Shown: one piece after another, positions 9,595 to 17,714 of the stretch
How the letters are laid out: every line of letters begins with the position of its first letter
How positions within the stretch are numbered: position 1 is the stretch's first letter
DNA from: CAVSEK01 sp963726975
GTDB lineage: Bacteria; Actinomycetota; Actinomycetes; Mycobacteriales; SCTD01
Length of the DNA: 64,000 nt
Assembly: GCA_963726975.1 (NCBI GenBank)
Contig: CAVSEK010000010.1
Location: 176,413 to 240,412 of the forward strand
Reading direction: 5' to 3'
Notes under the pieces: generated by a model
The model's database searches: none
Told to the model about the DNA's origin: nothing
What the model saw: only the letters and a program-made list of their open reading frames with translations
Program-made: the position numbers and the translations under genes

Positions 9595-10248
9595 TCAGGC
9601 GGGCGGAGCGGGGGGCGCGCTGGGGTGCGGGGGCTGCGCGGTCGGTGCTGTGGTCGGTGCTGCGGTCGGTGCTGCGGTCGGTGCTGTGGTCGGCGGGGGG
9701 ACCGGTCGGTCGCGCCGCTCGGTCTCGATGAGCTCGGTCAGCCAGCGCACCTCGCGCTCGACGGACTCCAGGCCGTGCTCCTGCAGCTGCAGGGTGTAGC
9801 GGTCCAGCCGGCCACGGGCCCGGGTGACCGAGCGACGGGCGCCCTCGCGGCGCTCCTCCAGCCGCGACCGGCGGCCCTCGAGGATGCGCACGCGCACCTC
9901 GGGGTCGGTCTTGCTGAAGAAGGCGAAGTGGACCCCGAAGGTCTCGTCCTCCCAGGCCGCAGGTCCGGCCTCGCCGAGCAGCTCGGCGAAGCGCTCCTTG
10001 CCGTCGGCGGTGAGGGCGTAGACGACCTTGCCGCGCCGGCCGGTGAGCGCGGGCGCCTCCGCGACGACGGTGGCGTCGCCCTCGTCCTCGGCGATCCAGC
10101 CGGCCTCGCGCATGCGGCGCAGGGTCGGGTAGAGCGAGCCGTAGGAGAACGCGCGGAACGTGCCGAGCGTGGCCTTGAGCTGCTGGCGCAGCTCGTAGCC
10201 GTGCAGCGGCGACTCGTGGAGCAGGCCGAGGACGGCGAGCTCGAGCAC
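9595..10248 (-). CDS. PadR family transcriptional regulator
   Basis: Repressor-type regulator of 217 residues. The PadR winged helix occupies residues 1-90 (LELAVLGLLHESPLHGYELRQQL, SYGSLYPTLRRM, KVVYALTADGKERF). A PadR C-terminal helical domain follows, and the protein ends in a Pro/Thr/Ala tail encoded by 12-bp repeats. GTG at 10248 is chosen because it starts at the conserved LELAVLGLL; longer frames only add Arg/Pro-rich sequence that would cross the operator. It sits directly upstream of ino1, and a perfect palindrome 49 bp upstream of its start is the likely binding site, suggesting autoregulation and control of ino1. Confidence 0.9.
   Translation of the reverse strand: MLELAVLGLLHESPLHGYELRQQLKATLGTFRAFSYGSLYPTLRRMREAGWIAEDEGDATVVAEAPALTGRRGKVVYALTADGKERFAELLGEAGPAAWEDETFGVHFAFFSKTDPEVRVRILEGRRSRLEERREGARRSVTRARGRLDRYTLQLQEHGLESVEREVRWLTELIETERRDRPVPPPTTAPTAAPTAAPTTAPTAQPPHPSAPPAPPA
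9639..9692. repeat. 12-bp tandem repeat in padR 3' end
   Basis: Four and a half copies of a unit of the type CGGTCGGTGCTG (first base C or T) at the 3' end of padR. In frame it encodes a TAPTAAPTAAPTTAP-like tail beyond the regulatory domain. A slippage-prone coding repeat, probably of variable length between strains. Confidence 0.85.
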
Positions 10249-10296
10249 GGCGTCCTCCTGCTCCTCGTCGGTGGCCCCGTTGCCGGGGCTGACGCA

Positions 10297-10321
10297 GCGA
10301 TGTATCGGGGCGATACATCGC
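10297..10321. promoter_or_regulatory. Perfect palindrome, probable PadR operator
   Basis: GCGATGTATCG and CGATACATCGC form a perfect 11-bp inverted repeat around a GGG centre. It contains the ATGT...ACAT half-sites characteristic of PadR-family operators. It lies 49 bp upstream of the padR start and 154 bp upstream of the divergent PBP gene. Its AT content stands out from the surrounding sequence. Inferred role: repression of padR-ino1, possibly also influencing the PBP operon. Confidence 0.85.
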
Positions 10322-10474
10322 GCGAGCACGACAGTACGGCCTGCCGGTCCGGCGGGCAACGCGCGGGTGTCCGGCAGGTGTCCGGCGCGTCGTGACCACG
10401 TCGCCGCCGGACCGGGGACCGCGTCGGGGCGGCGCCTCACCGGGCCCACACCCGGGCTGCGCGACACTGGGACG

Positions 10475-12616
10475 GTGAGACGCCTGCGTGCCCTGCCGTG
10501 GAAGAAGATCGTGCTGCGCGGCGTGCCCGCCGGCCTGCTCGGGCTGCTCGTGCTGTTCGGCGTCGGCTACGCGGTGACCGACGTCCCGCCGGCGAGCAAG
10601 GTCTCGCAGGCCCAGACGACGGTCATCCGCTACGCCGGCGGCGAGGACCTGGCCCGCCTCGGCACCAACCGCCAGCTCGTCCCGGTCTCGCAGATGAGCG
10701 AGCCGGCGCAGAAGGCGGTCCTGGCGGCCGAGGACCGCGGCTTCTACACCGAGCCCGGGATCAGCCCCAAGGGCATCGCCCGCGCGCTGTTCACCAACGT
10801 GCGCGGCGGCGGCGGCGTCCAGCAGGGCGGGTCGACGATCACCCAGCAGTACGCCAAGAACGCCTTCCTCACCTCCGAGCGCACCTACAGCCGCAAGGTC
10901 AAGGAGGTGTTCATCGCGCTGAAGATGACCCGCCAGCGCAGCAAGGAGCAGATCCTCGAGGACTACCTCAACACGATCTACTTCGGCCGCGGGGCGTACG
11001 GCATCGAGGCCGCCAGCAAGGCCTACTTCGGCCCCGGCGCGACCGCCGCGACCCTCACCCCGGAGCAGGGCGCCGTGCTCGCCTCCAGCATCCGCTCGCC
11101 CGCCGGCTACGACCCCACCAAGCACCCGGAGCGGGCCCGCGAGCGCTGGGACTACGTCCTCGACGGCATGGTCAAGGCCGGCTGGCTCGACGCCGCGGCG
11201 CGCAGCGCCATGACCTACCCGAAGGTCGTCGCGCCCGGCAGCGGCACCGTCGGCGCGGACCTGTCCGGCCCGGCCGGGCACGTCGTCGACGCGGTGCAGG
11301 ACGACCTGCTGCGGCGCGGTTTCGCCGAGTCCGACGTCGAGGGCGGCGGGCTGGTCGTCACCACCACGCTCGACAAGAAGGCGCAGGACGCCGCGGTCGC
11401 CGCCGTCGAGTCGGTGAACAAGGGCGACAAGGCCGACGACGCGCTCCAGGGCGCGCTCGTCGCGGTCGTCCCCGGTGACGGCGCGGTCCGCGCCTACTAC
11501 GGCGGCGCCAACGGCTCCGGCCTCGACTACGCCGGCGGGGTCGTGCCCGGCGGCACGGTGGTGCACCAGCCCGGCTCGTCGATGAAGCCCTACGTCCTGA
11601 CGACGGCGCTGCAGCAGGGGATCGGCCTGGGCACGACCTACGACGGCGACAGCCCGCAGACCATCTCCGGGCAGACGATCCGCAACTCCTCGCCGCGCGA
11701 GCAGGGGCGCTACGACCTGTCCCGGGCGCTCGCCGAGAGCGTCAACACCGTCTACTACCGGCTCGCCGTCGACGTCGGACCGGCCAAGGTCGCCGCGACC
11801 GCGCACGCGCTCGGCATCCCGGACCAGGTCAAGCTGGCCAGCCCGCAGAGCGGCCGGACCGAGGCCGGCATCGCGCTCGGCGTCTACGAGGTGCACGTGA
11901 CCGACCAGGCGACGGCGTACGCCACGTTCGCCGCGAAGGGCGAGCGCGCCGACCCGTACGTCGTGGCGAAGGTCGAGCGCGACGGCAAGACCGAGTACCA
12001 GGCCAAGCCGAAGACCTCGCGGGCGGTCGCCGCGGACGTCGCCGCGGACGCGACGTCCGCGATGCAGCAGGTCGTGCGCTCCGGCACCGCCACGCGCGCC
12101 CAGCTGGCCGGCGGCCGGCCGGCGGCGGGCAAGACGGGCACGACCGACGCCAGCAACAACGTCTGGTTCTGCGGCTTCACGCCGCAGCTGGCCGCGGCCG
12201 TCTGGTTCGGGTACGGCGACCCGTCGCGCTCGGTGACCGGCACCGGCGGCTCGGAGACCAGCGGCGGCACGTTCAGCGCGCCGGTGTGGAAGGCCTTCAT
12301 GGACGGCGCGCTCGCCGGGGAGCCGGTGCAGCAGTTCCCGCCGCGCGCGGGCGTCGGGCGGGACCGGGCGCCCAGCGGCGACGTCTCCCCCCGCACCCCC
12401 GGGCCGGTGCCGACGCTGACCCGCCCGACGGCGACGCCGTCGCCGACCGGCAGCGCGCCGGAGCCGACCGGCACGCCGAGCCCGAGCGCGACGGTGCCCT
12501 CGCCGACCGTCTCGGTGCCCGTGCCGACGCGCTCGCGCGGGCGCACCTCGCCGCCGGCCACCTCCGCGCCGACGCCGGCGGCGCCGCGCGGACCGGGTGC
12601 CGCGCCGCCGCCGTGA
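10475..12616 (+). CDS. Bifunctional penicillin-binding protein (transglycosylase/transpeptidase)
   Basis: Class A PBP of 713 residues that polymerises and cross-links peptidoglycan. An N-terminal membrane anchor (LLGLLVLFGVGYAV) precedes the GT51 domain, with catalytic AAEDRGFY near residue 85, GGSTITQQYAKN near 120 and LNTIYFGRGAYGIEAAS. The transpeptidase domain has PGSSMKPY (nucleophile serine) near residue 368, ESVNTVYY and AAGKTGTTD near 552. It ends with a Pro/Thr/Ser-rich tail typical of actinobacterial PonA-like enzymes. GTG 10475 is chosen because it begins just before the basic residues and anchor. The stop overlaps the GTG of the next gene, so the two are translationally coupled. 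Confidence 0.95.
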   Translation: MRRLRALPWKKIVLRGVPAGLLGLLVLFGVGYAVTDVPPASKVSQAQTTVIRYAGGEDLARLGTNRQLVPVSQMSEPAQKAVLAAEDRGFYTEPGISPKGIARALFTNVRGGGGVQQGGSTITQQYAKNAFLTSERTYSRKVKEVFIALKMTRQRSKEQILEDYLNTIYFGRGAYGIEAASKAYFGPGATAATLTPEQGAVLASSIRSPAGYDPTKHPERARERWDYVLDGMVKAGWLDAAARSAMTYPKVVAPGSGTVGADLSGPAGHVVDAVQDDLLRRGFAESDVEGGGLVVTTTLDKKAQDAAVAAVESVNKGDKADDALQGALVAVVPGDGAVRAYYGGANGSGLDYAGGVVPGGTVVHQPGSSMKPYVLTTALQQGIGLGTTYDGDSPQTISGQTIRNSSPREQGRYDLSRALAESVNTVYYRLAVDVGPAKVAATAHALGIPDQVKLASPQSGRTEAGIALGVYEVHVTDQATAYATFAAKGERADPYVVAKVERDGKTEYQAKPKTSRAVAADVAADATSAMQQVVRSGTATRAQLAGGRPAAGKTGTTDASNNVWFCGFTPQLAAAVWFGYGDPSRSVTGTGGSETSGGTFSAPVWKAFMDGALAGEPVQQFPPRAGVGRDRAPSGDVSPRTPGPVPTLTRPTATPSPTGSAPEPTGTPSPSATVPSPTVSVPVPTRSRGRTSPPATSAPTPAAPRGPGAAPPP

Positions 12617-14322
12617 GCCCGGCCGGCACGCGTACGCGGCCCGTCCTGCCGTCGGCCGACGACCCGGTCGTCCGCAGCGCGGTGAGCGCGGTCGGGGGCC
12701 CGCCAGGGCGCCGGGCGCGCCTGGACGGGCGGCGGACGACGCCGTTGCGCTGGGTCGTGCTGCTCGCGCTGCTCACCAGCGCGCTGGGCTTCTGGCAGAA
12801 GGCGCCGTGCCGCACCCACCCGTGGGTCGACGAGTACCAGTACACCCGCGCCTGCTACACCGACGTGCTCGCGCTGTACTACAACGAGCGGCTCGACGCC
12901 GGGGCGACGCCCTACCTGGACCACCCGGTCGAGTACCCCGTGGTCATCGGCGGGGCGATGGCGCTGGTGGCCTCGGTCGCGGACGACCTGGCCGCGGCCT
13001 GGCCGGGCAGCGACGTCGACGACGCCGAGCGGGGCCTCGCGACCGCGCTGCGCAACGCGCGGGCCGACCCGGCGGCACTGGAGCGGGCGCAGGGCGAGCT
13101 CGCGGCGGCCGGCACCGCCGCCCGGGCGCGCGCCTTCTTCGACCTGACCTGGGTGCTGCTCACCGCCTGCGCCGTCGTCGTGGTCGTCACGACCGCCCGG
13201 CTGGCCGGGCGCGGCCGCACCTGGGACGCCGCGCTCGTCGCGCTGGCCCCCGGACTGCTGCTGCACGGCACCACCAACTGGGACCTCGTCGCCGTGGCGC
13301 TGTCCGGGCTCGGCCTGCTGGCCTGGGCGCGGCGTCGGCCGGTCCTCGCCGGGGCGCTGCTCGGGCTGGGCACCGCCACCAAGCTCTACCCGGTGCTGTT
13401 CCTCGTGCCGCTGCTCGCGCTGTGCTGGCGGGCCCGGCGGGTGCGCGAGGGCCTGGCGGCCGCAGCGGTGCTGCTCGCCACCGCCGCCGCGGTGACCCTG
13501 CCCGTCTACCTCGCCAGCCCGGCCTTCGCCTCGGTCGAGGGCCGGCAGGTGCCCGTCGCGGGCAGCCCGCTGCAGCGGCTCGGCGCCGAGGGCCTGGCCG
13601 CCCTCGCCCCGCACGCCACGGGCACCGCCGACGGCCGCACCGTGGTCGGCGTCAACGCCGTCTACCGCTTCGTCGAGCTCAACGCCGACCGGCCCGCCGA
13701 CTGGGACTCCCTGGCGTACGCCCTCGGCACGACCCGCGACGGCCTGCCCGGCCCGCTCGGTGCGGCGTACGGCGGTCTGGCCGACCTGGTGCTCGGCCCG
13801 CCCGGCGGCGGGGTCGACCGGCTCAACACCACGGTCGCGGTCGGGACGCTGCTCGTCGTCGCCCTCGTCGCCCTGCTCGCCCTGCGCGCCGCGCGCCGGC
13901 CGCGGCTGCCGCCGCTGCTGTTCCTGCTCGTGGCCGGCTTCCTGCTCGTCAACAAGGTGTACAGCCCGCAGTACGTCCTGTGGCTGCTGCCGCTGGCCGC
14001 CCTCGCCCGGCCCCGCTGGCGGCCCTTCCTCGTCTGGCAGGCGTCCGAGGCGGTGCTGCTGCTCGCCCGCTTCTACTACTTCGTCAGCCTGCCGATGGGG
14101 GCCGACGACGCGCGCAGCGAGGGCCTGGACGTGCAGGCCTTCCTCACCGCCGTCGTGCTGCGCGACCTCGCGCTGCTCGCCGTCGTGGTGCTGGTCGTGC
14201 GCGACGTGCTGCGGCCGGCGCACGACCCGGTCCGTCTGGGAGGGCTCGACGACCCGGCCGGCGGCGTGCTCGACGGCGCGCCGGACCGCGGACCGCGCGA
14301 GCCGGTCGCCGTCCCGGCGTGA
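12613..14322 (+). CDS. Polytopic glycosyltransferase (GT87/mannosyltransferase-like)
   Basis: Membrane protein of 569 residues with about ten hydrophobic helices. Features fit the GT-C class that uses polyprenyl-phosphate sugars: an acidic first extracytoplasmic loop (TDVLALYYNERL, then YLDHPVEYPVVIG) and VNKVYSPQYVLWLLPLAALARP near the C-terminus, a signature of DUF2029/GT87 proteins. It starts with GTG overlapping the PBP stop and its own stop overlaps the next GTG, so three genes form a tight operon. Location after a class A PBP in actinobacteria is common. Probable role: adding mannose or arabinose to an envelope glycolipid or glycoprotein; the acceptor is not deducible. Confidence 0.8.
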   Translation: MSPAGTRTRPVLPSADDPVVRSAVSAVGGPPGRRARLDGRRTTPLRWVVLLALLTSALGFWQKAPCRTHPWVDEYQYTRACYTDVLALYYNERLDAGATPYLDHPVEYPVVIGGAMALVASVADDLAAAWPGSDVDDAERGLATALRNARADPAALERAQGELAAAGTAARARAFFDLTWVLLTACAVVVVVTTARLAGRGRTWDAALVALAPGLLLHGTTNWDLVAVALSGLGLLAWARRRPVLAGALLGLGTATKLYPVLFLVPLLALCWRARRVREGLAAAAVLLATAAAVTLPVYLASPAFASVEGRQVPVAGSPLQRLGAEGLAALAPHATGTADGRTVVGVNAVYRFVELNADRPADWDSLAYALGTTRDGLPGPLGAAYGGLADLVLGPPGGGVDRLNTTVAVGTLLVVALVALLALRAARRPRLPPLLFLLVAGFLLVNKVYSPQYVLWLLPLAALARPRWRPFLVWQASEAVLLLARFYYFVSLPMGADDARSEGLDVQAFLTAVVLRDLALLAVVVLVVRDVLRPAHDPVRLGGLDDPAGGVLDGAPDRGPREPVAVPA

Positions 14323-15428
14323 GGTCCCCGGTCGCGCGGGCCGACCGGCCGGCGCTCGGGACCTGGCTCGCCACCCGTGTCGGTGTCGCGGTGCTGGCCC
14401 TGGCCGGGGCGTGGCAGCTCAGCGGCTCCCGGTCCGGCGACGTCCCGTCCTTCCTCGAGCGCTGGGACCGCTGGGACGTCGGCCTGCTGCGCAAGGTCGC
14501 CCAGCACGGCTACGACGGCTACCCGCGCGACTACCCCGACCGGGGGATCGAGGCGTTCTTCCCCGGTCAGCCGCTCGTGCTGGCCCTCGCGCACCGGGTC
14601 GTGCCGGACTGGACGGCCGCCGGGCTGCTCGTCTCGCTCGTCGCGGGAGCGGTCGCCGCGGTCTGGCTCGGTCGGCTGGCCGCCCTCGACGCCGTCGACC
14701 CGGCGCGCGCGGTGCTGGTGTGGTCGCTGTCGCCGTACGCCGTCTTCCTGTTCGCCGGCTACAGCGAGGCGCTCTTCCTCGCGCTCGCCCTGCCCGGCTG
14801 GTGGTGCGCCCGCCGCGGGCACTGGGCCGCGGCCGGGCTGCTCGTCGCAGGCAGCGCGGCGGTGCGGGTCAGCGGGCTGTTCCTCGCGGTGGGCCTGGCC
14901 GTCGAGTACGCGGTCACGGTGCGCCGGGTGCGGCGCGACGCGCTGTGGCTGCTCGCGCCGGGGGCGGTGCTGGCGGCGTACGCCGGCTACCTGTGGCAGC
15001 TCACCGGCGACCCGCTGCGCTGGTCGCACGCGCAGGAGCAGGGGTGGGGCCGGCACCTCACCGCGCCGTGGACGGCGCTGCGCACGACCCTGTCGGCCGC
15101 CGCCGCGCCCGGTCAGGGCGCGGAGTACGCCTGGTCGTGGCGGGCCGAGGTCGTCGCCGTCGCCGTGGGAGTGCTGCTCACCGCCGTGCTCGCGCGCCGG
15201 GCGCGCTGGGGGGAGGCGACCTACGTCGGGCTGTCCGTCGCCGCGCTGGCCACGAGCACCTACTACCTGTCGGTGGCCCGGGCGACGCTGCTGTGGTTCC
15301 CGCTGTGGCTGCTCGTCGCCGAGGTCGCCGGGCGCCGGCGGTGGGGGACCGGCGCCTGGCTCTCGGTCGCCGCGCCGCTGTCGGCCGCCGGGGTGCTGAC
15401 CTTCACCGCCGGGCGCTGGGTGGGCTGA
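14319..15428 (+). CDS. PIG-V-like membrane mannosyltransferase
   Basis: Polytopic protein of 369 residues related to the PIG-V/GPI mannosyltransferase family. The acidic motif FLERWDRWDVGLLRKVAQHGYDG near residue 45 matches the W-D-x-x-x-Y signature in the first loop. GIEAFFPGQPLVLALAH follows, then YSEALFLALALPGWWCARRGHW and TYYLSVARATLLWFPLWLLVAE. About eight membrane helices are visible. It is the last gene of the PBP operon (start overlaps the upstream stop by 4 bp). As for its neighbour, a mannosyl transfer step in envelope glycan assembly is inferred from family only. Confidence 0.82.
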   Translation: MRSPVARADRPALGTWLATRVGVAVLALAGAWQLSGSRSGDVPSFLERWDRWDVGLLRKVAQHGYDGYPRDYPDRGIEAFFPGQPLVLALAHRVVPDWTAAGLLVSLVAGAVAAVWLGRLAALDAVDPARAVLVWSLSPYAVFLFAGYSEALFLALALPGWWCARRGHWAAAGLLVAGSAAVRVSGLFLAVGLAVEYAVTVRRVRRDALWLLAPGAVLAAYAGYLWQLTGDPLRWSHAQEQGWGRHLTAPWTALRTTLSAAAAPGQGAEYAWSWRAEVVAVAVGVLLTAVLARRARWGEATYVGLSVAALATSTYYLSVARATLLWFPLWLLVAEVAGRRRWGTGAWLSVAAPLSAAGVLTFTAGRWVG

Positions 15429-15430
15429 GC

Positions 15431-15490
15431 GGTCTCGGGCGGTCTCGTGCGGTCTCGAGCGCTCTCGGGCGGTCTCGAGCGGCCTCGGGC
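15431..15490. repeat. 10-bp tandem repeat, six copies
   Basis: Six consecutive 10-bp units of the type GGTCTCGGGC, with variants GGTCTCGTGC, GGTCTCGAGC, GCTCTCGGGC and GGCCTCGGGC. They fill the space between the convergent mannosyltransferase and endonuclease IV stops. The period is close to one DNA helical turn. No hairpin with a U-run is visible, so a terminator role is uncertain. Confidence 0.9.
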
Positions 15491-15505
15491 GGGGCCCGGT
15501 CGTCC

Positions 15506-16276
15506 TCAGGCCGGCAGGTGCTCGCGCAGCCAGCTGATGTCGGCCTCCTGGCCCTCGACCCCGCCGGGCGTCTCCACGACGACCGGCGCGCCGGCGGCCC
15601 GCACGACCGCCAGCAGCAGGTCGGGGTCGATCGAGCCCTGCCCGAGGTTGGCGTGCCGGTCGGCGCCCGAGCCGAAGGCGTCGCGCGAGTCGTTGCAGTG
15701 CACGAGGTCGATCCGGCCGGTGATCGCCTTCGCCCGCTCCACGACGTCGAGCAGCTCCTCGCCGCCGGCGTGCGCGTGGCAGGTGTCCAGGCAGAAGCCG
15801 ACGCCCTCGAAGCCGCCGATGCCGTCCCACAGCCGGGCCAGCGCGTCGAAGCGGCGGGCCATCGCGTGCTCGCCGCCAGCGGTGTTCTCCACCAGCACGG
15901 GCAGCGGGCAGGGCATGCGCTCGAAGGTCTTCACCCAGTTCTCCACACCCGTCGCCGGGTCGTCGCCGGCCGTGACGTGACCGCCGTGCACGACCAGGCC
16001 CTTCGCGCCGGCCTGCGCGGCCGCGGCGGCGTGGTGGGCGAGGATCTTGCGCGAGGGGATGCGGATCTTGTTGTGGGGGGAGGCGACGTTGACGATGTAC
16101 GGCGCGTGCACGTAGAGGTCGACGCCCGCGGCGACCAGCCCGGCCGCCCCCTCGGGCACGACCGGGGCCTTCCAGCCCTGCGGGTCGCCGAAGAAGGTCT
16201 GGACGAGGTCCGCGCCCCGGGCGCGCGCCTCCGCGAGCAGGTCGGCCTCGCGCACGTGGGCACCTAGGGGCAGCAC
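15506..16276 (-). CDS. nfo: Deoxyribonuclease IV (apurinic endonuclease, Nfo family)
   Basis: Class II AP endonuclease, a TIM-barrel enzyme with three zinc ions that cuts abasic DNA in base excision repair. The 256-residue protein shows LGAHVREADLL at the start, VHAPYIVNVASP, LVVHGGHVTAG, LVENTAGG, FCLDTCHAHAGGEEL, LVHCNDSRDAFGSGADRHANLGQGSID and VVETPG, the full set of metal-ligand motifs. GTG at 16276 is selected because it lies just before the first conserved strand. It is divergent from the exported protein gene, with about 47 bp between starts. Confidence 0.94.
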   Translation of the reverse strand: MLPLGAHVREADLLAEARARGADLVQTFFGDPQGWKAPVVPEGAAGLVAAGVDLYVHAPYIVNVASPHNKIRIPSRKILAHHAAAAAQAGAKGLVVHGGHVTAGDDPATGVENWVKTFERMPCPLPVLVENTAGGEHAMARRFDALARLWDGIGGFEGVGFCLDTCHAHAGGEELLDVVERAKAITGRIDLVHCNDSRDAFGSGADRHANLGQGSIDPDLLLAVVRAAGAPVVVETPGGVEGQEADISWLREHLPA

Positions 16277-16323
16277 CTGCTCACCGTACGGCCGGCCGGC
16301 GCGCGATCTGCCACTCTGGAGGT

Positions 16324-17160
16324 GTGGTCCCCCACCTTCGCGCGCGCGCCCTCGCGACCCTGCTGGCCGGCGTCGTGCTCGCGCTCGGGCTGCCCGCCGG
16401 CTCGGCGCTGGCCGACGGCCCGGCGACCGTCGTCGTCGAGCTGGGGGCCGACGCACCGCCCTCGCCCGTCGCGCTGCGGTCCGGCGACGCCGTCGTCTTC
16501 GCCAGCACCGAGGAGCCGCCGGTGGGCGCCGACGCCCTCGCCGCGCAGCACCGCGTCGTCGCCGACGTGCCCGGCGGGCTCGACGTCGTGCTCGGCCCCG
16601 GCGAGCGGTCCGCGGCGCGCACCCTGACCGCTGCCGGCACGTACGCCTTCACCGACGAGCGCTCCGTCGGGCCGGCCCGCGGCGCCCGCACCGGGTCGCT
16701 GGTCGTCAGCGCGCCGCCGGCGGCCGAGCCGCCGGCCCCCGCTCCTGGTGCGGCCCCCGCTCCCGCGCCCGCTCCTGCGGCGCCCGCTCCTGCGGCGCCG
16801 GCCCCGCCTGCTCCCGCTGCCCCTGCGGTGGTGCCCCCGACGGGCGCGCCCTCCGTCGGGGGCCAGGGCTATGCCCGCGCCCCGAGCCTCGCGCTCGGCG
16901 CGCTGCTGCCCGAGAGCCTCACCCCGGCCGGCCCCGCGCCGCTCGTCGCGCCCGAGCCGCCGCCGGACCCGGCCGTCCTTCTGGCCGGCGGCCGCAGCGG
17001 GCTGTCGGCGCTGGCGCCGGCGGCCGCCTCCGCCGACCGTCTGCCGCAGCCCCCGACGCCGCGGCGCTACGGGCTGCCCGTCGCGCTGGCGGTGCTCGGG
17101 CTGCTCGGCGTCGGCTCGCTGCTCGCGCGCACGCTGCTCGCCGAGCCCGCCGACCGCTGA
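16324..17160 (+). CDS. Exported cupredoxin-like protein with C-terminal membrane anchor
   Basis: Predicted surface protein of 278 residues. A signal peptide (ATLLAGVVLALGLPAGSALA) is followed by a beta domain (residues 35-135) with the cupredoxin-like pattern SGDAVVFAS, QHRVVADVPGG, TLTAAGTYAFTDE. The usual Cys-His copper ligands are not obvious, so copper binding is doubtful. A long Pro/Ala spacer follows (residues 137-180), then a C-terminal transmembrane helix (YGLPVALAVLGLLGVGSLLA) and short basic tail. The architecture suggests a domain held outside the membrane on a Pro/Ala stalk. GTG at 16324 is used. No partner gene is evident. Confidence 0.75.
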   Translation: MVPHLRARALATLLAGVVLALGLPAGSALADGPATVVVELGADAPPSPVALRSGDAVVFASTEEPPVGADALAAQHRVVADVPGGLDVVLGPGERSAARTLTAAGTYAFTDERSVGPARGARTGSLVVSAPPAAEPPAPAPGAAPAPAPAPAAPAPAAPAPPAPAAPAVVPPTGAPSVGGQGYARAPSLALGALLPESLTPAGPAPLVAPEPPPDPAVLLAGGRSGLSALAPAAASADRLPQPPTPRRYGLPVALAVLGLLGVGSLLARTLLAEPADR

Positions 17161-17234
17161 GCCGGACGCCCGGTCGGCGCCCCGGGCCCGGGCGGCGCGC
17201 TGGTAGCGTCGGGTCGTTTGCTGACGCGAACAAC

Positions 17235-17280
17235 CCTCCTGCCACCGACCGTCGGTGGCCGAACAGTCCACAGGAGGAGG
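17235..17280 (+). promoter_or_regulatory. rpsF leader, S6:S18-type autoregulatory structure
   Basis: CCTCCTG at 17235-17241 can pair with CAGGAGG at 17271-17277, hiding the rpsF Shine-Dalgarno sequence. Inside it, CCACCGA and TCGGTGG form a second stem around a CCG loop at 17249-17251, and a CCGAACA segment follows. A leader with a CCG element bound by the S6:S18 complex is known for bacterial rpsF operons. The operon encodes both S6 and S18, so feedback repression is likely. The assignment is by pattern, not covariance. Confidence 0.7.
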
Positions 17281-17288
17281 TGGGTCAC

Positions 17289-17579
17289 TTGCGTCACTAC
17301 GAGCTCATGGTCATCCTCGACCCCGACCTCGAGGAGCGGACCATCGCTCCCTCGCTCGACACGTTCCTCAACGTCGTCCGCAACGGCGGCGGCACGGTGG
17401 ACAAGGTCGACGTGTGGGGTCGCCGCCGGCTGTCGTTCGAGATCGACAAGAAGCCCGAGGGCATCTACGCGGTCGTCGACCTGCAGGCCGAGCCGGCCGT
17501 CATGAAGGAGCTGGACCGCCAGCTCAACCTCAACGAGGCGATCCTGCGGACCAAGGTCATCCGGCCCGACATCCGCTAG
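17289..17579 (+). CDS. rpsF: 30S ribosomal protein S6
   Basis: Ribosomal protein of 96 residues that pairs with S18 on the small-subunit platform. MRHYELMVILDPDLEER is the typical actinobacterial start, followed by GGGTVDKVDVWGRRRLSFEI and ILRTKVIRPDIR. TTG at 17289 is chosen as start because it sits 8 nt after AGGAGGAGG and gives the family N-terminus; an in-frame GTG at 17280 overlaps the ribosome-binding site itself. First gene of the rpsF-ssb-rpsR-rplI operon. Confidence 0.96.
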   Translation: MRHYELMVILDPDLEERTIAPSLDTFLNVVRNGGGTVDKVDVWGRRRLSFEIDKKPEGIYAVVDLQAEPAVMKELDRQLNLNEAILRTKVIRPDIR

Positions 17580-17714
17580 TCCCGAGCACGGCACCCAGCA
17601 GGACAGCACGACCAGCCAGACCCGCACCGCCCCTTCCCCCTGGTGCGCACCGAGCGCACGACCCCACACCGACGAGTCCCGCGATCGCGGGAAGGGCAAC
17701 GAGGAGAGACTGCC

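Noticed and set aside
8798..11896. Minus-strand frame of about 1030 codons across ino1, padR and the PBP gene
   Set aside because: It is antisense to the PBP gene and out of frame with ino1 and padR, whose own frames show all family motifs.
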